64,000 bases of DNA from Gynurincola endophyticus (GCF_003991195.1 NZ_RCWL01000004.1:310001-374000); one strand, 5' to 3'; counted from the first letter of the stretch, positions 9,105 to 19,356 are shown. Notes: a model not told the origin generated them from the letters alone. Numbers and translations are program-made.

Positions 9105-9363
9105 TTAAAACTTATTTTTTTTTGTATTATTCAGGTCATTAACAAACTGCTCCACGTGATGTACTTGCGTAGCCCAGCTGGTGACGAGCCGTATAGCAGC
9201 AACTTCAGCGTTTATTTTTTGCCAGATATAAAATTCATAATTCTCTTTTAAAGCATCAATCACATTAAAAGGCAGTACAGGGAAAATCTGATTGGTTGTA
9301 GATTTGAACCATCACCGCAAAACAAGTCACCTGATCTGGTACTCAAGTCTTTCAGCAACTATT
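9105..9363 (-). pseudogene. Decayed low-specificity L-threonine aldolase (C-terminal remnant)
   Basis: No long reading frame is present, but the minus strand encodes a recognisable end of a PLP-dependent threonine aldolase: TTNQIFPVLPFNVIDALKE, then a stretch ending AAIRLVTSWATQVHHVEQF, then a stop at 9105-9107. IRLVTSWAT is highly characteristic of the family's C-terminus. Upstream of about 9301 the frame carries in-frame stops, though an AERL-type helix is still visible. The N-terminal domain with the PLP lysine is gone. It is non-functional debris between the transporter gene and rmuC. Confidence 0.7.
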
Positions 9364-9377
9364 TTCCCGGATATAAA

Positions 9378-9401
9378 AACACCCGGCTTATGCCGGGTGT
9401 T
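9378..9401 (-). terminator. Terminator downstream of rmuC
   Basis: A 10-bp perfect stem AACACCCGGC/GCCGGGTGTT with a 4-base loop, followed on the minus strand by TTTTATAT. It lies 20 bp after the rmuC stop. Confidence 0.8.
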
Positions 9402-9420
9402 AACATCTTATCTATAAACA

Positions 9421-11016
9421 TCACTCATTATCCTGAGTAGCGTCGGTGGCCTCGTCCATGATCTGATTCACTTCATCGTTCAACGAATCACCAATGAGTG
9501 CAGTTGCCTGCTCTTGCGGCAATTCCTGTACTTTACGTAATTGCCGTTCAATTGCACGGGTTCTTACCCCGGCTTTATCAATCGTATTGGTAGCTTCCTG
9601 TAGTTTCTTTTTTGTTTTTTCCAATATATCACCAAACTTACCAAAGTCACTTTTAACTGCACCCAGCACTTCCCACACTTCACTCGACCGTTTTTCTATC
9701 GCCAGGGTTCTGAAGCCCATCTGCAGGCTATTCAGAAAAGCTACCAGGTTTGTTGGACCAACTACTGTTACTTTAAAGTCTTTCCGTAAACTTTCAAACA
9801 AACCGGTTCTTCTAAGAATTTCTGCGTACAAACCTTCAGTAGGAACGAACATAATTCCAAAATCGGTGGTAACCGGCGGATGAATATATTTATCTCTGAT
9901 ATCTTTTGCACTTTTTTTCACTGCATTTTCAAATTGCCGGCCGATACTTTCCAATTCTTTAGCATCCATATTTCCGGCTCTGTCATATGCTTCCAATAAG
10001 CGTTGATAATCTTCATTAGGAAATTTCGAATCAATAGGTAACAATAATGGTTTATTGTCTTCATTTTTTCCGGGAAGTTTTATAACGTATTCCACTCTTT
10101 CCTGACTACCCGTTACCACAAGGGCATTGTATTCATACTGTTCGGGAGAGAACATTTCTTCCAGGATAGCCCCTAATTGTATCTCACCAAGGCTGCCGCG
10201 TGTTTTAACATTCGATAATACTTTTTTAAGGTCGCCGACACCTGTTGCCAGCGTCTGCATTTCTCCCAGCCCTTTATGAACCAACTCCAGCCGGTCGCTG
10301 ATTAGCTTGAAGGAATCGTTGAACCGTTTTTCAACGGTGGATTGTAATTTTTCATCCACTGTTTGTCGCATTTCTTCCAGCTTTTTAGCATTTTCCTGCT
10401 GAATATGACTCAGTTTCATCTCTACAGTTTCACGAACTTTTTCAAGTTTTGCATCAAGATCCGTTTTTAACTGATCATGACGCAGCTGCATATCACCAAA
10501 CTTTTGCCGTTGCAATTCATTAAATTCCCTTACATTTTGAATGAAAACATCCTGAAAAGATTTGAGTGATTCCGAGATCTCCGTTCTGATTGTTTTTATT
10601 GAACGGATATTTTCATCTCTGTTTTCTCCAAGAGTAACGCTCACTAATTCTTTGAACTGATTTTGCTTGGTTTCGTTAGAGGCAATTAACTTTTCTATTT
10701 TTTCTTCATTGGAAGTAACAAACTGCTGAATTTTTTGAGAGAAGGATTCAAGTTGTTGTTGCTGCAGAGCAGAAAGAGTGGTTATATTCTCAGAAACATT
10801 TTTTCCAAAATTTAAAATAGAATGATTGAGCTCCTCACGGTTATGCTGAAAAGAACGTTGACTTTCTTCACGATTGCTGGCAAACTCGCTTCTTAACCGG
10901 TGTTCGAGCTGATATAAATCCTGCGTAACTTGTGCCGGTTGATTCTTTCTGATCACAGAAAAAAGCAAATTAATTACCAATAAAATCAAAATGATATATA
11001 ATAATATTTCAATCAT
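9421..11016 (-). CDS. rmuC: DNA recombination protein RmuC
   Basis: A 531-residue RmuC-family protein, associated with limiting recombination between inverted repeats and predicted to have a PDDEXK-like nuclease fold. A single N-terminal membrane helix (about residues 3-20) is followed by a long coiled coil (about 25-250, rich in Glu, Gln and Lys). The RmuC domain (about 255-480) includes KTRGSLGEIQLGAILEEM, the LPIDSKFPNEDYQRL segment that carries the conserved acidic site, and DFGIMFVPTEGLYAEI. The acidic C-terminal tail is variable. It is monocistronic, with a strong terminator, and divergent from the RluA-family gene. Confidence 0.93.
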   Translation of the reverse strand: MIEILLYIILILLVINLLFSVIRKNQPAQVTQDLYQLEHRLRSEFASNREESQRSFQHNREELNHSILNFGKNVSENITTLSALQQQQLESFSQKIQQFVTSNEEKIEKLIASNETKQNQFKELVSVTLGENRDENIRSIKTIRTEISESLKSFQDVFIQNVREFNELQRQKFGDMQLRHDQLKTDLDAKLEKVRETVEMKLSHIQQENAKKLEEMRQTVDEKLQSTVEKRFNDSFKLISDRLELVHKGLGEMQTLATGVGDLKKVLSNVKTRGSLGEIQLGAILEEMFSPEQYEYNALVVTGSQERVEYVIKLPGKNEDNKPLLLPIDSKFPNEDYQRLLEAYDRAGNMDAKELESIGRQFENAVKKSAKDIRDKYIHPPVTTDFGIMFVPTEGLYAEILRRTGLFESLRKDFKVTVVGPTNLVAFLNSLQMGFRTLAIEKRSSEVWEVLGAVKSDFGKFGDILEKTKKKLQEATNTIDKAGVRTRAIERQLRKVQELPQEQATALIGDSLNDEVNQIMDEATDATQDNE

Positions 11017-11167
11017 AATATAGTAACAAGAAGTGAATGATAATGTTCTGTAAGATAATTACCGGAAACAGGTTAAAAGTACGGAAAACCGTACTATAAA
11101 TTTACGCTGTAACATTCAATCCGTACCACAGGAAAAAGAATACATCCTATCATTGTAACAATCTATT

Positions 11168-12919
11168 TTGTTATTTTTTCATCCTATTGAAGCAGAAACG
11201 ATAATTTTGCAGCTAAATAAACCAAAAAAGTTGGCAGACCTTCGTCATAGCATGATTTCTTATTTTCCGGAAGCTTTAATCAGGGATATCGCATTACCCG
11301 AACGGTTTACTTTTCCTTTTTATTATGAGCCGCATCCACTGGCAAAGCTGGCTGCTGCCCAACTACAACAATACCTTGAAACACAAACCAGATCCGATCA
11401 TAACTTTGGGCTCATTCCCGGCCAGGAAGGTACTGTTATCGGCAAAATGTTTGGTGTACTGGTCGTACAGGATACGAACGGCCGGTTAGGCTATTTGTCA
11501 GCTTTTTCGGGTAAACTGGCCGACTCCAATCATCATCCAACATTTGTTCCACCGGTATTTGATATGCTGGAGGAAGGCAGTTTTTTTCTTAAAGGCGTAC
11601 ATGTTATCAATGCACTGAATGCCCGGGTAAAAGAGCTCACCGAAAACGAATCTTATCAGCGCCTGAGCCGGGATGTTGAACGTTTATCCGCTCAATCGAT
11701 ACAGGAGATAAATGAACTGAAAAATCAGTTAAAAGCCAATAAAGATCATCGTAAACATCTTAGAGCAACCCTCAGCAAAAACCTGTGTCAGGAAGCGTAT
11801 GAAACTGAAGAAGCCCATCTCATCGCACAAAGTTTATACGATAAACGGCTGCTCAGAAAACTCACTGCTAATTGGGAGGAGACACTCGAAGACATCCGTA
11901 CAAAATTAGCCGTATATGAAGCTGATATTGAAGCATTGAAAAATGAACGGAAGGAAAGATCTGCCATATTACAACAACAGCTTTTTGATCAATATGTTTT
12001 TTTGAATAAAGCCGGGCAAACTAAAAGTTTACACGAGATATTCAGCGCAACACCATTAGGCAGACCGCCTTCTGCAGCAGGTGAATGTGCGATGCCCAAG
12101 TTATTGCAGTATGCATTCAGGCATCAATACACTCCTGTTGCCATGGCGGAGTTCTGGTGGGGAGCTTCACCGAAATCGGAGATCCGTAAACACCGGCAGT
12201 TTTACCCATCCTGTACCGGCAAGTGCAAACCAATTCTGGCACATATGCTGGAGGGGATACCGGTAGATGAAAATCCTTTATTGCAGGATGCAACCGCTAT
12301 CGCACCGCTTGAAATTGTTTATGAGGATGAAAGTCTGGTGGTGGTGAACAAACCGGCAGGATTACGTTCTGTTCCGGGTGTAAACATTAAAGATTCAGTT
12401 TATACCCGTTTAAAAGATACGCTGCAAAACACCGAGCCGTTGATGATTCACCGGTTGGATATGGATACTTCCGGTTTGCTGGTGATTGCCAAAAACACGC
12501 AAGTGCACAAACACATCCAACGACAATTTTTACAACGCACTGTCAGCAAACGTTACACGGCATTGCTTTCAAAAGTGATACATGAAAACGAAGGAGAAAT
12601 TACGCTTCCGCTAGCGGCTGATCTGCTAAACCGTCCGAGGCAGATTGTATGTTTTCAAACCGGCAAAAAAAGTGTGACGAAATGGAAGGTGGCGGAGCGT
12701 TATGATTCCACTACCAGAATTGATTTCTGGCCACTTACCGGCAGAACACACCAACTGCGAATGCACGCTGCGCACGAATTCGGCTTAAACGCGCCTATTG
12801 TTGGTGATGACCTTTATGGCACTGCTGCCGAACGAATGTACCTGCATGCGGCTTATCTTGAGTTTATACATCCTAAAACGAAGAAACTAATGAAATTTGA
12901 GGTTGAGAGTGGGTTTTAA
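11168..12919 (+). CDS. RluA-family pseudouridine synthase with long N-terminal helical extension
   Basis: An RNA uridine isomerase of the RluA family. The catalytic domain occupies about residues 370-575 and has HRLDMDTSGLLVIAK, with the catalytic Asp near 430, and the later LTGRTHQLRMHAAH motif. The first 350 or so residues form an unusual extension that is strongly helical and partly coiled-coil (about 155-275). It also carries a C-x3-C-like cluster in PSCTGKCKPILAHML. This architecture recurs in Bacteroidota RluA homologues. The target RNA (23S or tRNA) is unknown. The start is the TTG at 11168 because the next ATG falls well inside the protein, but the exact start is uncertain. Confidence 0.87.
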   Translation: MLFFHPIEAETIILQLNKPKKLADLRHSMISYFPEALIRDIALPERFTFPFYYEPHPLAKLAAAQLQQYLETQTRSDHNFGLIPGQEGTVIGKMFGVLVVQDTNGRLGYLSAFSGKLADSNHHPTFVPPVFDMLEEGSFFLKGVHVINALNARVKELTENESYQRLSRDVERLSAQSIQEINELKNQLKANKDHRKHLRATLSKNLCQEAYETEEAHLIAQSLYDKRLLRKLTANWEETLEDIRTKLAVYEADIEALKNERKERSAILQQQLFDQYVFLNKAGQTKSLHEIFSATPLGRPPSAAGECAMPKLLQYAFRHQYTPVAMAEFWWGASPKSEIRKHRQFYPSCTGKCKPILAHMLEGIPVDENPLLQDATAIAPLEIVYEDESLVVVNKPAGLRSVPGVNIKDSVYTRLKDTLQNTEPLMIHRLDMDTSGLLVIAKNTQVHKHIQRQFLQRTVSKRYTALLSKVIHENEGEITLPLAADLLNRPRQIVCFQTGKKSVTKWKVAERYDSTTRIDFWPLTGRTHQLRMHAAHEFGLNAPIVGDDLYGTAAERMYLHAAYLEFIHPKTKKLMKFEVESGF

Positions 12920-13489
12920 CGAGTGTTTGTAAATCAGAAAGACTGGTTATTCACCATTAAGGAATTAAGTTCTTTCCAGTATGTGGTGGATGAGACATCC
13001 ACCACTGATCCGCCAGAGGATTTGTTCCCAAAGTAACGAAGTTACTTCCCCCTTCATTCCCTTCAGACCGTTATCGGCTTCATTTCTTCATTCCCTTCAT
13101 GTTTACATTGCAGTCATAAAAGATATAGCCAGCTTCAGATTTATAATCAAACCCCGAAAGTAATTTCATTTTCCTCTCTCAATTCTCCCTTCTCCACTCT
13201 TGCAGCCTTAATGTTCTTAATGATGAAAAAGTGCTCTCAAATACTATTTATCATTTAGAAATTAGGCTACTAATCCTCTTTTACGCATTAATATTTCTTC
13301 TATAGTAGCGTATTACTTCGTGCATATCTATTTTTACTATTTTCTTTGATTAGTAAAAGTATTTTACTCCTGGAAATGTTTTAGAGTAATTACGGTAACC
13401 CGTAAATATTCCATTAACACTTATTCTATATTTATACTTTATCTGCATTATGTAATGAACTCATCTTCGCTAATCCTAAAAACATATTT
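12920..13489. other. Gene-free stretch
   Basis: About 570 bp with no convincing coding signal. A 60-codon open frame at 12981-13163 looks accidental (low-complexity His/Pro/Arg mix, no homologue recognised). There are CTTCATTCCCTTCA-type pyrimidine repeats near 13050-13105, and the rest is AT-rich. No clear promoter, RNA gene or terminator was seen. Confidence 0.5.
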
Positions 13490-14005
13490 ATGAAGTACTT
13501 AATATTTGCTATTTTAATTTTAGTTTCTACCAATATTTATTCACAGGAAAAGACAACCTCTGATAAATCCAAAATTCAGAACTTCTCTTTGAAAACAGGC
13601 AGTATGATTCAAAAAGAGTTTTTTCCTCTAGGATCAGTAAAAAAAATTTCAATAGACAAATTGGTACTTACTGATGTTCTTACTAAAGTAAAACTTACCG
13701 GAGTTAAAATTAAAACCTCAGTAGTTAAATCATATTCTACTTCTGAAAGTTCTTGCTTTCTTGATCTCGACGAGATAGAGGAGATTATAAAATCTTCAAA
13801 TTTTGTTCTAAAGATGGATGCTCCGGGAGAAATTTATACTGAGTTTCAGTTCACTAGTAAAGAAGGATTTAAAGCCGGATCTTTTTCGAGTAAAGGTGAA
13901 TGGGCGTATTTTATTCAGTTAGATAAGTATAGTAATGATTCGCTGGTCTTTATGAGTAAAGGGGAGTTTGAGCAATTTATAGCGGTATTAAAATCTGTAA
14001 AATAA
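13490..14005 (+). CDS. Secreted or periplasmic protein of unknown function
   Basis: A 171-residue protein with a clear signal peptide (MKYLIFAILILVSTNIYSQ, predicted cleavage after the S-Q boundary near residue 19). The mature part is polar and lysine-rich, with alternating beta-like segments, and no family is recognised. It stands alone between gene-poor AT-rich stretches. The AT-rich base composition is similar to the small secreted proteins of the Rhs region and unlike the following sbcD. Confidence 0.65.
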   Translation: MKYLIFAILILVSTNIYSQEKTTSDKSKIQNFSLKTGSMIQKEFFPLGSVKKISIDKLVLTDVLTKVKLTGVKIKTSVVKSYSTSESSCFLDLDEIEEIIKSSNFVLKMDAPGEIYTEFQFTSKEGFKAGSFSSKGEWAYFIQLDKYSNDSLVFMSKGEFEQFIAVLKSVK

Positions 14006-14311
14006 CATTGTGATATCATTTATATAATGAATTATAAACTCTTTTGGGTTCAGACATTAGTATTTTGTAACTATGACAGTAACACGAAAGTAGTATTAGG
14101 AATGACCAAATAGATGACATTTGTCAATTTTTATATTTTCTATAAAGATATGTTCGTTAGTGTTTGAGAAAATTTATATCTTATTAAATAATGGTGACAT
14201 GATATCACTAAGATGAATAAATGATAATGTTCTGTGATGTTGCCACAGTGTATTCTGAAATTTGTAAAGCCTTTGAACAAACCCGGAACGGGTATAAACA
14301 TAATTGTCTAA
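14006..14311. other. Gene-free AT-rich stretch before sbcD
   Basis: No coding signal or stable hairpin was recognised. It presumably contains the sbcDC promoter, but no exact TAnnTTTG box at a plausible distance was found. Confidence 0.4.
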
Positions 14312-14323
14312 ATGATTGTGCCA

Positions 14324-15574
14324 ATGAAAGTTCTCCATACTGCCGACTGGCACATTGGTCAACTCTTTCATGAGTATGACCGCACATATGAACACCACCA
14401 GTTTTTAGATTGGCTGCTGGAAACGCTTATAAGTGAGCAGATAGATGTTCTGCTCATCAGTGGGGATGTATTCGATTTGTCCAATCCTTCAGCGTCATCT
14501 GTTAAAATGTTTTATAGTTTTCTGAACAATGCGGTTAAAGGCAATCTGAATTTGCAAATAGTGATCACAGCAGGAAATCACGATTCGGCAGCACGCCTGG
14601 AATCACCCAAACCCTTGCTTGAATCATCCAACATACATATCATTGGTTTGGTAGAGAAAAAGGAGGATGGTAGCATTGACTATGCTAAACTCATCATCCC
14701 GCTGAAGGATAAAGATGGAACGACTAAGGCCTGGTGCCTGGCCGTTCCTTTTCTGCGCATGGGCGATTATCCTGTTATTGCTGAAGCAGGGAACTCTTAT
14801 TCAGCAGGGGTTGCCGCATTTTATGCTGAGGCTTACAATTCTACCTGTGCTAATAAGCAGGCCAATCAACCCATTATTTGTATGGGACACTTACATGCTC
14901 AGCAAACCGATATGACCGATGTCGATCAATCCGTCGAACGTGCCATCATGGGTGGCGTGGAATGTATTGGCGCAATGGCTTTCCATGAAAATATTCGCTA
15001 TGTGGCCCTGGGACATATTCACAAGGCCCAGCGCATTGGCGGTAAAGATCATATCCGGTATTGCGGCAGCCCGCTCCCCATGTCGTTTTCAGAACTCAAC
15101 TATAAACACCAGGTCATTGTGTTCGACCTGGAAGAACAAGGTATCAGCAATCTGAAAGCTATTGAAGTACCCATATCGGTACCATTGAAAAGAGTGCCCT
15201 CGGTGCATAGTACACTTACCGAAGTAATCAATGCATTACAACAATTGCCCGCAGCAGGTAGCGATCTCCAATCAGCGCCCTACCTGGAAGTACGGGTGCT
15301 GCTGGATGGGCCCGAACCCGGGCTGCGCCACAAGATAGAAACAGCCCTAAGCGGCAAAAATGTGCGCCTGGCAAAAATAGATGTGAAATACCCTGTGGCT
15401 GCTGATGCCGGCAATACAACAGCAACCGTTTCGGAAGACAATCTCCGGGAACTACAACCGCAGGATGTGTTTGCGAAAGTGTACCAGGCTAAATATAACA
15501 ATGCCGTTCCGGCAGAGCTGCTCCAATTATTTAACCAGGCAACCCAGGAGGTGGCGCAAACGGTAGCTGAATGA
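14324..15574 (+). CDS. sbcD: Exonuclease SbcCD subunit D
   Basis: The Mre11-type nuclease of the SbcCD complex, which cleaves DNA hairpins and protein-blocked ends. The calcineurin-like phosphoesterase motifs are complete: TADWHIG, SGDVFD, TAGNHDS, GHLHAQ and GHIHK supply the two-metal centre. An in-frame ATG at 14312 would add MIVP, but MKVLHTADWHIGQ starting at 14324 matches the family, so the later start is chosen. The stop overlaps sbcC by 4 bp (ATGA), the usual translational coupling. Base composition is visibly more GC-rich than the gene before it. Confidence 0.95.
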   Translation: MKVLHTADWHIGQLFHEYDRTYEHHQFLDWLLETLISEQIDVLLISGDVFDLSNPSASSVKMFYSFLNNAVKGNLNLQIVITAGNHDSAARLESPKPLLESSNIHIIGLVEKKEDGSIDYAKLIIPLKDKDGTTKAWCLAVPFLRMGDYPVIAEAGNSYSAGVAAFYAEAYNSTCANKQANQPIICMGHLHAQQTDMTDVDQSVERAIMGGVECIGAMAFHENIRYVALGHIHKAQRIGGKDHIRYCGSPLPMSFSELNYKHQVIVFDLEEQGISNLKAIEVPISVPLKRVPSVHSTLTEVINALQQLPAAGSDLQSAPYLEVRVLLDGPEPGLRHKIETALSGKNVRLAKIDVKYPVAADAGNTTATVSEDNLRELQPQDVFAKVYQAKYNNAVPAELLQLFNQATQEVAQTVAE

Positions 15575-18500
15575 AAATCCTGAGCATCCGCATCAAAAAC
15601 CTGGCCTCGCTGGAAGGGATAACCGAAATTGATTTCACGCAGGAGCCTTTATCCTCCGCAGGCATCTTTGCTATTACCGGTCCTACCGGTGCCGGTAAAT
15701 CTACTATCCTGGATGCGCTCTGCCTCGCTTTATATGGCAAGACGCCCCGGTACCTGCAGGCCAAAGAATCCGGGATTGAAATAACGGATGCTCAGGGAAG
15801 TGCTATAAGCCAGGGCGATGTACGGGGCATATTAAGAGACGGTACCGGCGAAGGATTTGCCGAAGTAGATTTTGCAGGCGTGGATGGGCAACGCTACAGG
15901 GCCACCTGGCGGGCGCGAAGAGCAAGGGATAAAGCCGAGGGAAGCCTGCAGCAATATAGCATTGGCTTAAAAAACATCGATACCAATACGGATATTCCCG
16001 GAAGGAAAAATGAAGTGCTGGAAACCATAGAACGACTGGTAGGCTTGAATTTCGAACAATTTACCCGTTCCGTGCTGCTGGCCCAGGGCGACTTTACGGC
16101 ATTTTTAAAAGCAGCTAAAGACGAAAAATCGGCCCTGCTGGAAAAGCTTACGGGAACCCGTATTTATTCTGAAATATCTAAACAGATATTTGTCAATTAC
16201 AGTAAAGAAAAAAGAGAATTGGAAGATTTAAACCTAAAACGGGAAGGCGTTACCACATTGACAGCAGAAGAATTGGAAGAGCTGGAGCAACAAAAAGTAA
16301 TACTGGAACAAAGCATAGCTATACAGGAAAAAGAAGCAGAAGCGTTAACCAATGAAATTGCATGGCATACCCAGCTTGGGGTGTTACAAAGTAGTGTGAA
16401 TGCCGCATATACAACACAGGCACAGGCCATAGAGGCCAAACAAAATGCCGCAGGCCGTGAGCAACAATTAAAGCAGGTGGAACAAGTGCAGGCTACCAGG
16501 GCATGGGTGGAGGGACAACAGGCGGCGGAAAAGCAACTGGCCGAAAAAACTGCATCGTTGCAAGATTTACAGACAACGCTTGATAGCCTGCAACAGCAGC
16601 AGGAAGAATTGGATAAGCAATTGCAAACCGCAAAAGAAACATTGGCCGCCGCTATACAGAAACAGGAAGCAGCGCTACCGCACCTGGAAGAAGCAAGGGC
16701 GTTGGATGTACAAATCAAAGAAAAAGCACTACAGGTAACCCAGGCAGCAACAGAGGTAAAAACGGTTGAAGAAACCGAGCAGCAACTGGAGCAACAATTA
16801 CAGGAACAACAGCAACAATCCGTGCAGTTACTGGCTTCCATTACGCAATCACAACAATGGAAGGCAGACAATAGCACCCGGCAGCCCATTGCCGAAAACT
16901 ACGGCCTCATCAGCGCAAAGCTGGACGATGCACAGGCGCTGCTGGATGCTGCACAATCGTTGTTGCCGGAGCTGAAACGTACACAAACAGCTATAGCCGA
17001 AGCACAGCAGGCAAAAGCTAACCTGGAAGCAACATCAGGAACTATTGCACAACAATTACAGGCAGAGGAGGAACTGCATACCGCAGCATCGCAAGCATTG
17101 GCGGAAATACCTGTTGCAACTGCAGAAAAGGAAAAGGCAGCTATAGACTCCCGCATAGAGGACATGGTTGCGGCAGAAGCGCAGTGGAAAATAGTATCCC
17201 ACAGCGAGGCAGACCTTAATATAATAAAACAAAAACTAGCTGAGCATAAAAGCGAATTAAACAGTACAACACCCTTACTGGCACAGGCCTCAGCGCAAGT
17301 GGTGATTGCTGCCGCAGAGCGGGATGCATCACTGCGTATGTTGGATAAAGCACGCCTTGCTGCTGCGGAAAATGTAGCCTCCCTGCGCTCACAGCTAATA
17401 CCCGAAGAACCCTGCCCCGTTTGTGGCAGCACAGCGCATCCCTATGTTACCGAACAGCCGCAATTGAATCATGTGCTGGCAGAGCTGAAAGCGGCACACC
17501 AGCAAAATGATAAAGCATATACCACCTGCCTGCAAACAGAAAGCAGTTTGCAGGAAACCATCAAAGGGCTAACAGAAACCATCGCCTTGCAGGAGCAGGA
17601 AACAGGTACAAAAAAAACGGCATTGGCAGCGCATCAAAAAACCTGGGAAAGTTTTGCCATCTACCCGCATGCTGCTGAAATACCCGATGAGCAAAAAGCC
17701 ACCTGGCTGGCACAGCAATTACAAGATGCGAAAGCACAGCAAAAACACCTGCAACAGCAAATACAATTATATGCTGCAAAAAAACAGGAACTGGATGCAC
17801 TGCAGCAAAAAACAAATGACCTGGAACGGCAACAGCATGAAAACAGCAATACCGTAAAAGACACAGACCGGCGCCTCCAATCTCTGCAGGAACAAGCCGC
17901 GCAATACCATAAAGAACAGCAGAAGCACAACGAGGCATTGGCCACCATAGAGCAAAGCTTGTCTGCTTATTTTACCACGCCTGGTTGGTTTACGCATTGG
18001 AAAAATGATGCTGCGGCATTCGTGCAGCGCATCAGCGAATTCACCGAACAATGGAACGCCACTATTCAAAAGTTGGAAAGAGATGCCCGGCAGCACAGCG
18101 TACTAACGGCAACATTGGAAGCCACAAGTGGTCAGCTACAAAACGCTTCAGTGGAAGTAGAAAAGAAGCAAGCCGCACTGAAGGCTGCGAAGGAACAACA
18201 GGATTCCCTTACACAAAAGCGGAAAGCCATCTTTAACGGCGAGGCTGCCGCAATTATAGAACAGCATTTAAAACAAGCCGTAACAGCAGCACAGCAGGCG
18301 GTGGACAAAATAAAGGCAGACAGGGAGCTGTTGCAAACAAACCTTACCCGTACAGCCACACAAAAAGAGCAGGCCGAAAAGGATATACTGTTGTTGCAGC
18401 AACAGGCCGGAACCTTCCATCAAAAAATACAGGACTGGATTGCTGCATTCAATAGCCGCAATAACCCGGTAGTAGACGAAGAGCGGTTATTACAATTGCT

Positions 18501-19305
18501 GGCGTATAGCAGCGACTGGATAGAAACAGAACGTACCGAATTAAAAACGATAGCTGATACCATTACAAAAGCGCAATCGGTATTGCAGGAACGTACCACG
18601 CAACTGCAGAAGCATCAAGAGCAGCGGCTTTCAGAGCGAAATGCCGAAGAGTTAAATGAATTGCTAACCAACGTAAAAACAAACCTGCAACAACAGGTAC
18701 AGCAAAAAAACGAGATAGGTTTCCAACTGCAGCAGGACCTGGCCAACAAGCAAAAGATCGGCGACCTGCTGGCTATCATAGAGACCCAGTGGCTGATTAC
18801 AGAAAACTGGGCAAAGCTCAACGATATCATTGGCTCGGCAGATGGCAAAAAATTCCGGCTCATAGCGCAGGAATATACGCTGGATGTACTGCTCAGTTAT
18901 GCCAATGTACACCTGGGCATGCTCAGCAACCGCTACCTGCTGCAGCGCATACCCAATACCCTGGGCCTGCAGGTGATAGACCAGGATATGGGCAATGAAG
19001 TGCGTACCGTGTTTTCCCTCTCGGGTGGCGAATCCTTCCTGGCTTCGCTGGCATTGGCATTAGGGCTGGCCTCGCTGTCCAGCAGCAGCATGCAGGTGGA
19101 GTCTTTGTTTATTGACGAAGGCTTTGGCTCCCTCGACCCTACTACGCTGAATATTGCGATGGATGCATTGGAACGCCTGCACAACCAGGGGCGTAAGGTG
19201 GGTGTGATATCGCATGTGCAGGAAATGACGGAACGGATACCGGTGCAGATTAAGGTGAGTAAGCAGCAGAGTGGGAAAAGCAAAGTGGAAGTAATTGGCG
19301 TTTAA
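15571..19305 (+). CDS. sbcC: Exonuclease SbcCD subunit C (SMC-like ATPase)
   Basis: The Rad50-type ATPase partner of SbcD, 1244 residues. Walker A is GPTGAGKS at residues 37-44. Two very long Gln/Glu/Ala-rich coiled coils flank the zinc hook CPVC (Cys615 and Cys618). The C-terminal ATPase half has the signature FSLSGGESFLASLAL near 1150 and Walker B LFIDEGFGSLD near 1180. It forms a two-gene operon with sbcD. The complex is a housekeeping repair nuclease in many bacteria. Here it directly abuts defence genes and, like jetABCD, is more GC-rich than the Hachiman genes between them, so it may be part of the island. Confidence 0.95.
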   Translation: MKILSIRIKNLASLEGITEIDFTQEPLSSAGIFAITGPTGAGKSTILDALCLALYGKTPRYLQAKESGIEITDAQGSAISQGDVRGILRDGTGEGFAEVDFAGVDGQRYRATWRARRARDKAEGSLQQYSIGLKNIDTNTDIPGRKNEVLETIERLVGLNFEQFTRSVLLAQGDFTAFLKAAKDEKSALLEKLTGTRIYSEISKQIFVNYSKEKRELEDLNLKREGVTTLTAEELEELEQQKVILEQSIAIQEKEAEALTNEIAWHTQLGVLQSSVNAAYTTQAQAIEAKQNAAGREQQLKQVEQVQATRAWVEGQQAAEKQLAEKTASLQDLQTTLDSLQQQQEELDKQLQTAKETLAAAIQKQEAALPHLEEARALDVQIKEKALQVTQAATEVKTVEETEQQLEQQLQEQQQQSVQLLASITQSQQWKADNSTRQPIAENYGLISAKLDDAQALLDAAQSLLPELKRTQTAIAEAQQAKANLEATSGTIAQQLQAEEELHTAASQALAEIPVATAEKEKAAIDSRIEDMVAAEAQWKIVSHSEADLNIIKQKLAEHKSELNSTTPLLAQASAQVVIAAAERDASLRMLDKARLAAAENVASLRSQLIPEEPCPVCGSTAHPYVTEQPQLNHVLAELKAAHQQNDKAYTTCLQTESSLQETIKGLTETIALQEQETGTKKTALAAHQKTWESFAIYPHAAEIPDEQKATWLAQQLQDAKAQQKHLQQQIQLYAAKKQELDALQQKTNDLERQQHENSNTVKDTDRRLQSLQEQAAQYHKEQQKHNEALATIEQSLSAYFTTPGWFTHWKNDAAAFVQRISEFTEQWNATIQKLERDARQHSVLTATLEATSGQLQNASVEVEKKQAALKAAKEQQDSLTQKRKAIFNGEAAAIIEQHLKQAVTAAQQAVDKIKADRELLQTNLTRTATQKEQAEKDILLLQQQAGTFHQKIQDWIAAFNSRNNPVVDEERLLQLLAYSSDWIETERTELKTIADTITKAQSVLQERTTQLQKHQEQRLSERNAEELNELLTNVKTNLQQQVQQKNEIGFQLQQDLANKQKIGDLLAIIETQWLITENWAKLNDIIGSADGKKFRLIAQEYTLDVLLSYANVHLGMLSNRYLLQRIPNTLGLQVIDQDMGNEVRTVFSLSGGESFLASLALALGLASLSSSSMQVESLFIDEGFGSLDPTTLNIAMDALERLHNQGRKVGVISHVQEMTERIPVQIKVSKQQSGKSKVEVIGV

Positions 19306-19356
19306 AACAATATAAAAACAATGCACCTGAACCAAAACAACAAAACAAATTATTTA

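Noticed and set aside
9301-9360. Minus-strand GGTTCAAATC resembling a tRNA T-loop
   Set aside because: The flanking bases do not form a T-stem or acceptor stem, and the region reads better as decayed threonine aldolase.
12981-13163. 60-codon open frame on the plus strand
   Set aside because: The composition looks random, no start signal or family is recognisable, and it lies in a pyrimidine-rich repeat-like stretch.
11036-14235. The 16-mer AATGATAATGTTCTGT occurs at 11036 and at 14220, upstream of rmuC/rluA-type and sbcD genes
   Set aside because: In an AT-rich 64-kb window one or two shared 16-mers are expected by chance, and the flanks do not match.
16197-18864. Many long Cys/Ser-rich frames antisense to sbcC
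   Set aside because: They are shadows of the CAG/GAA-rich coiled-coil codons of sbcC and have no independent coding character.
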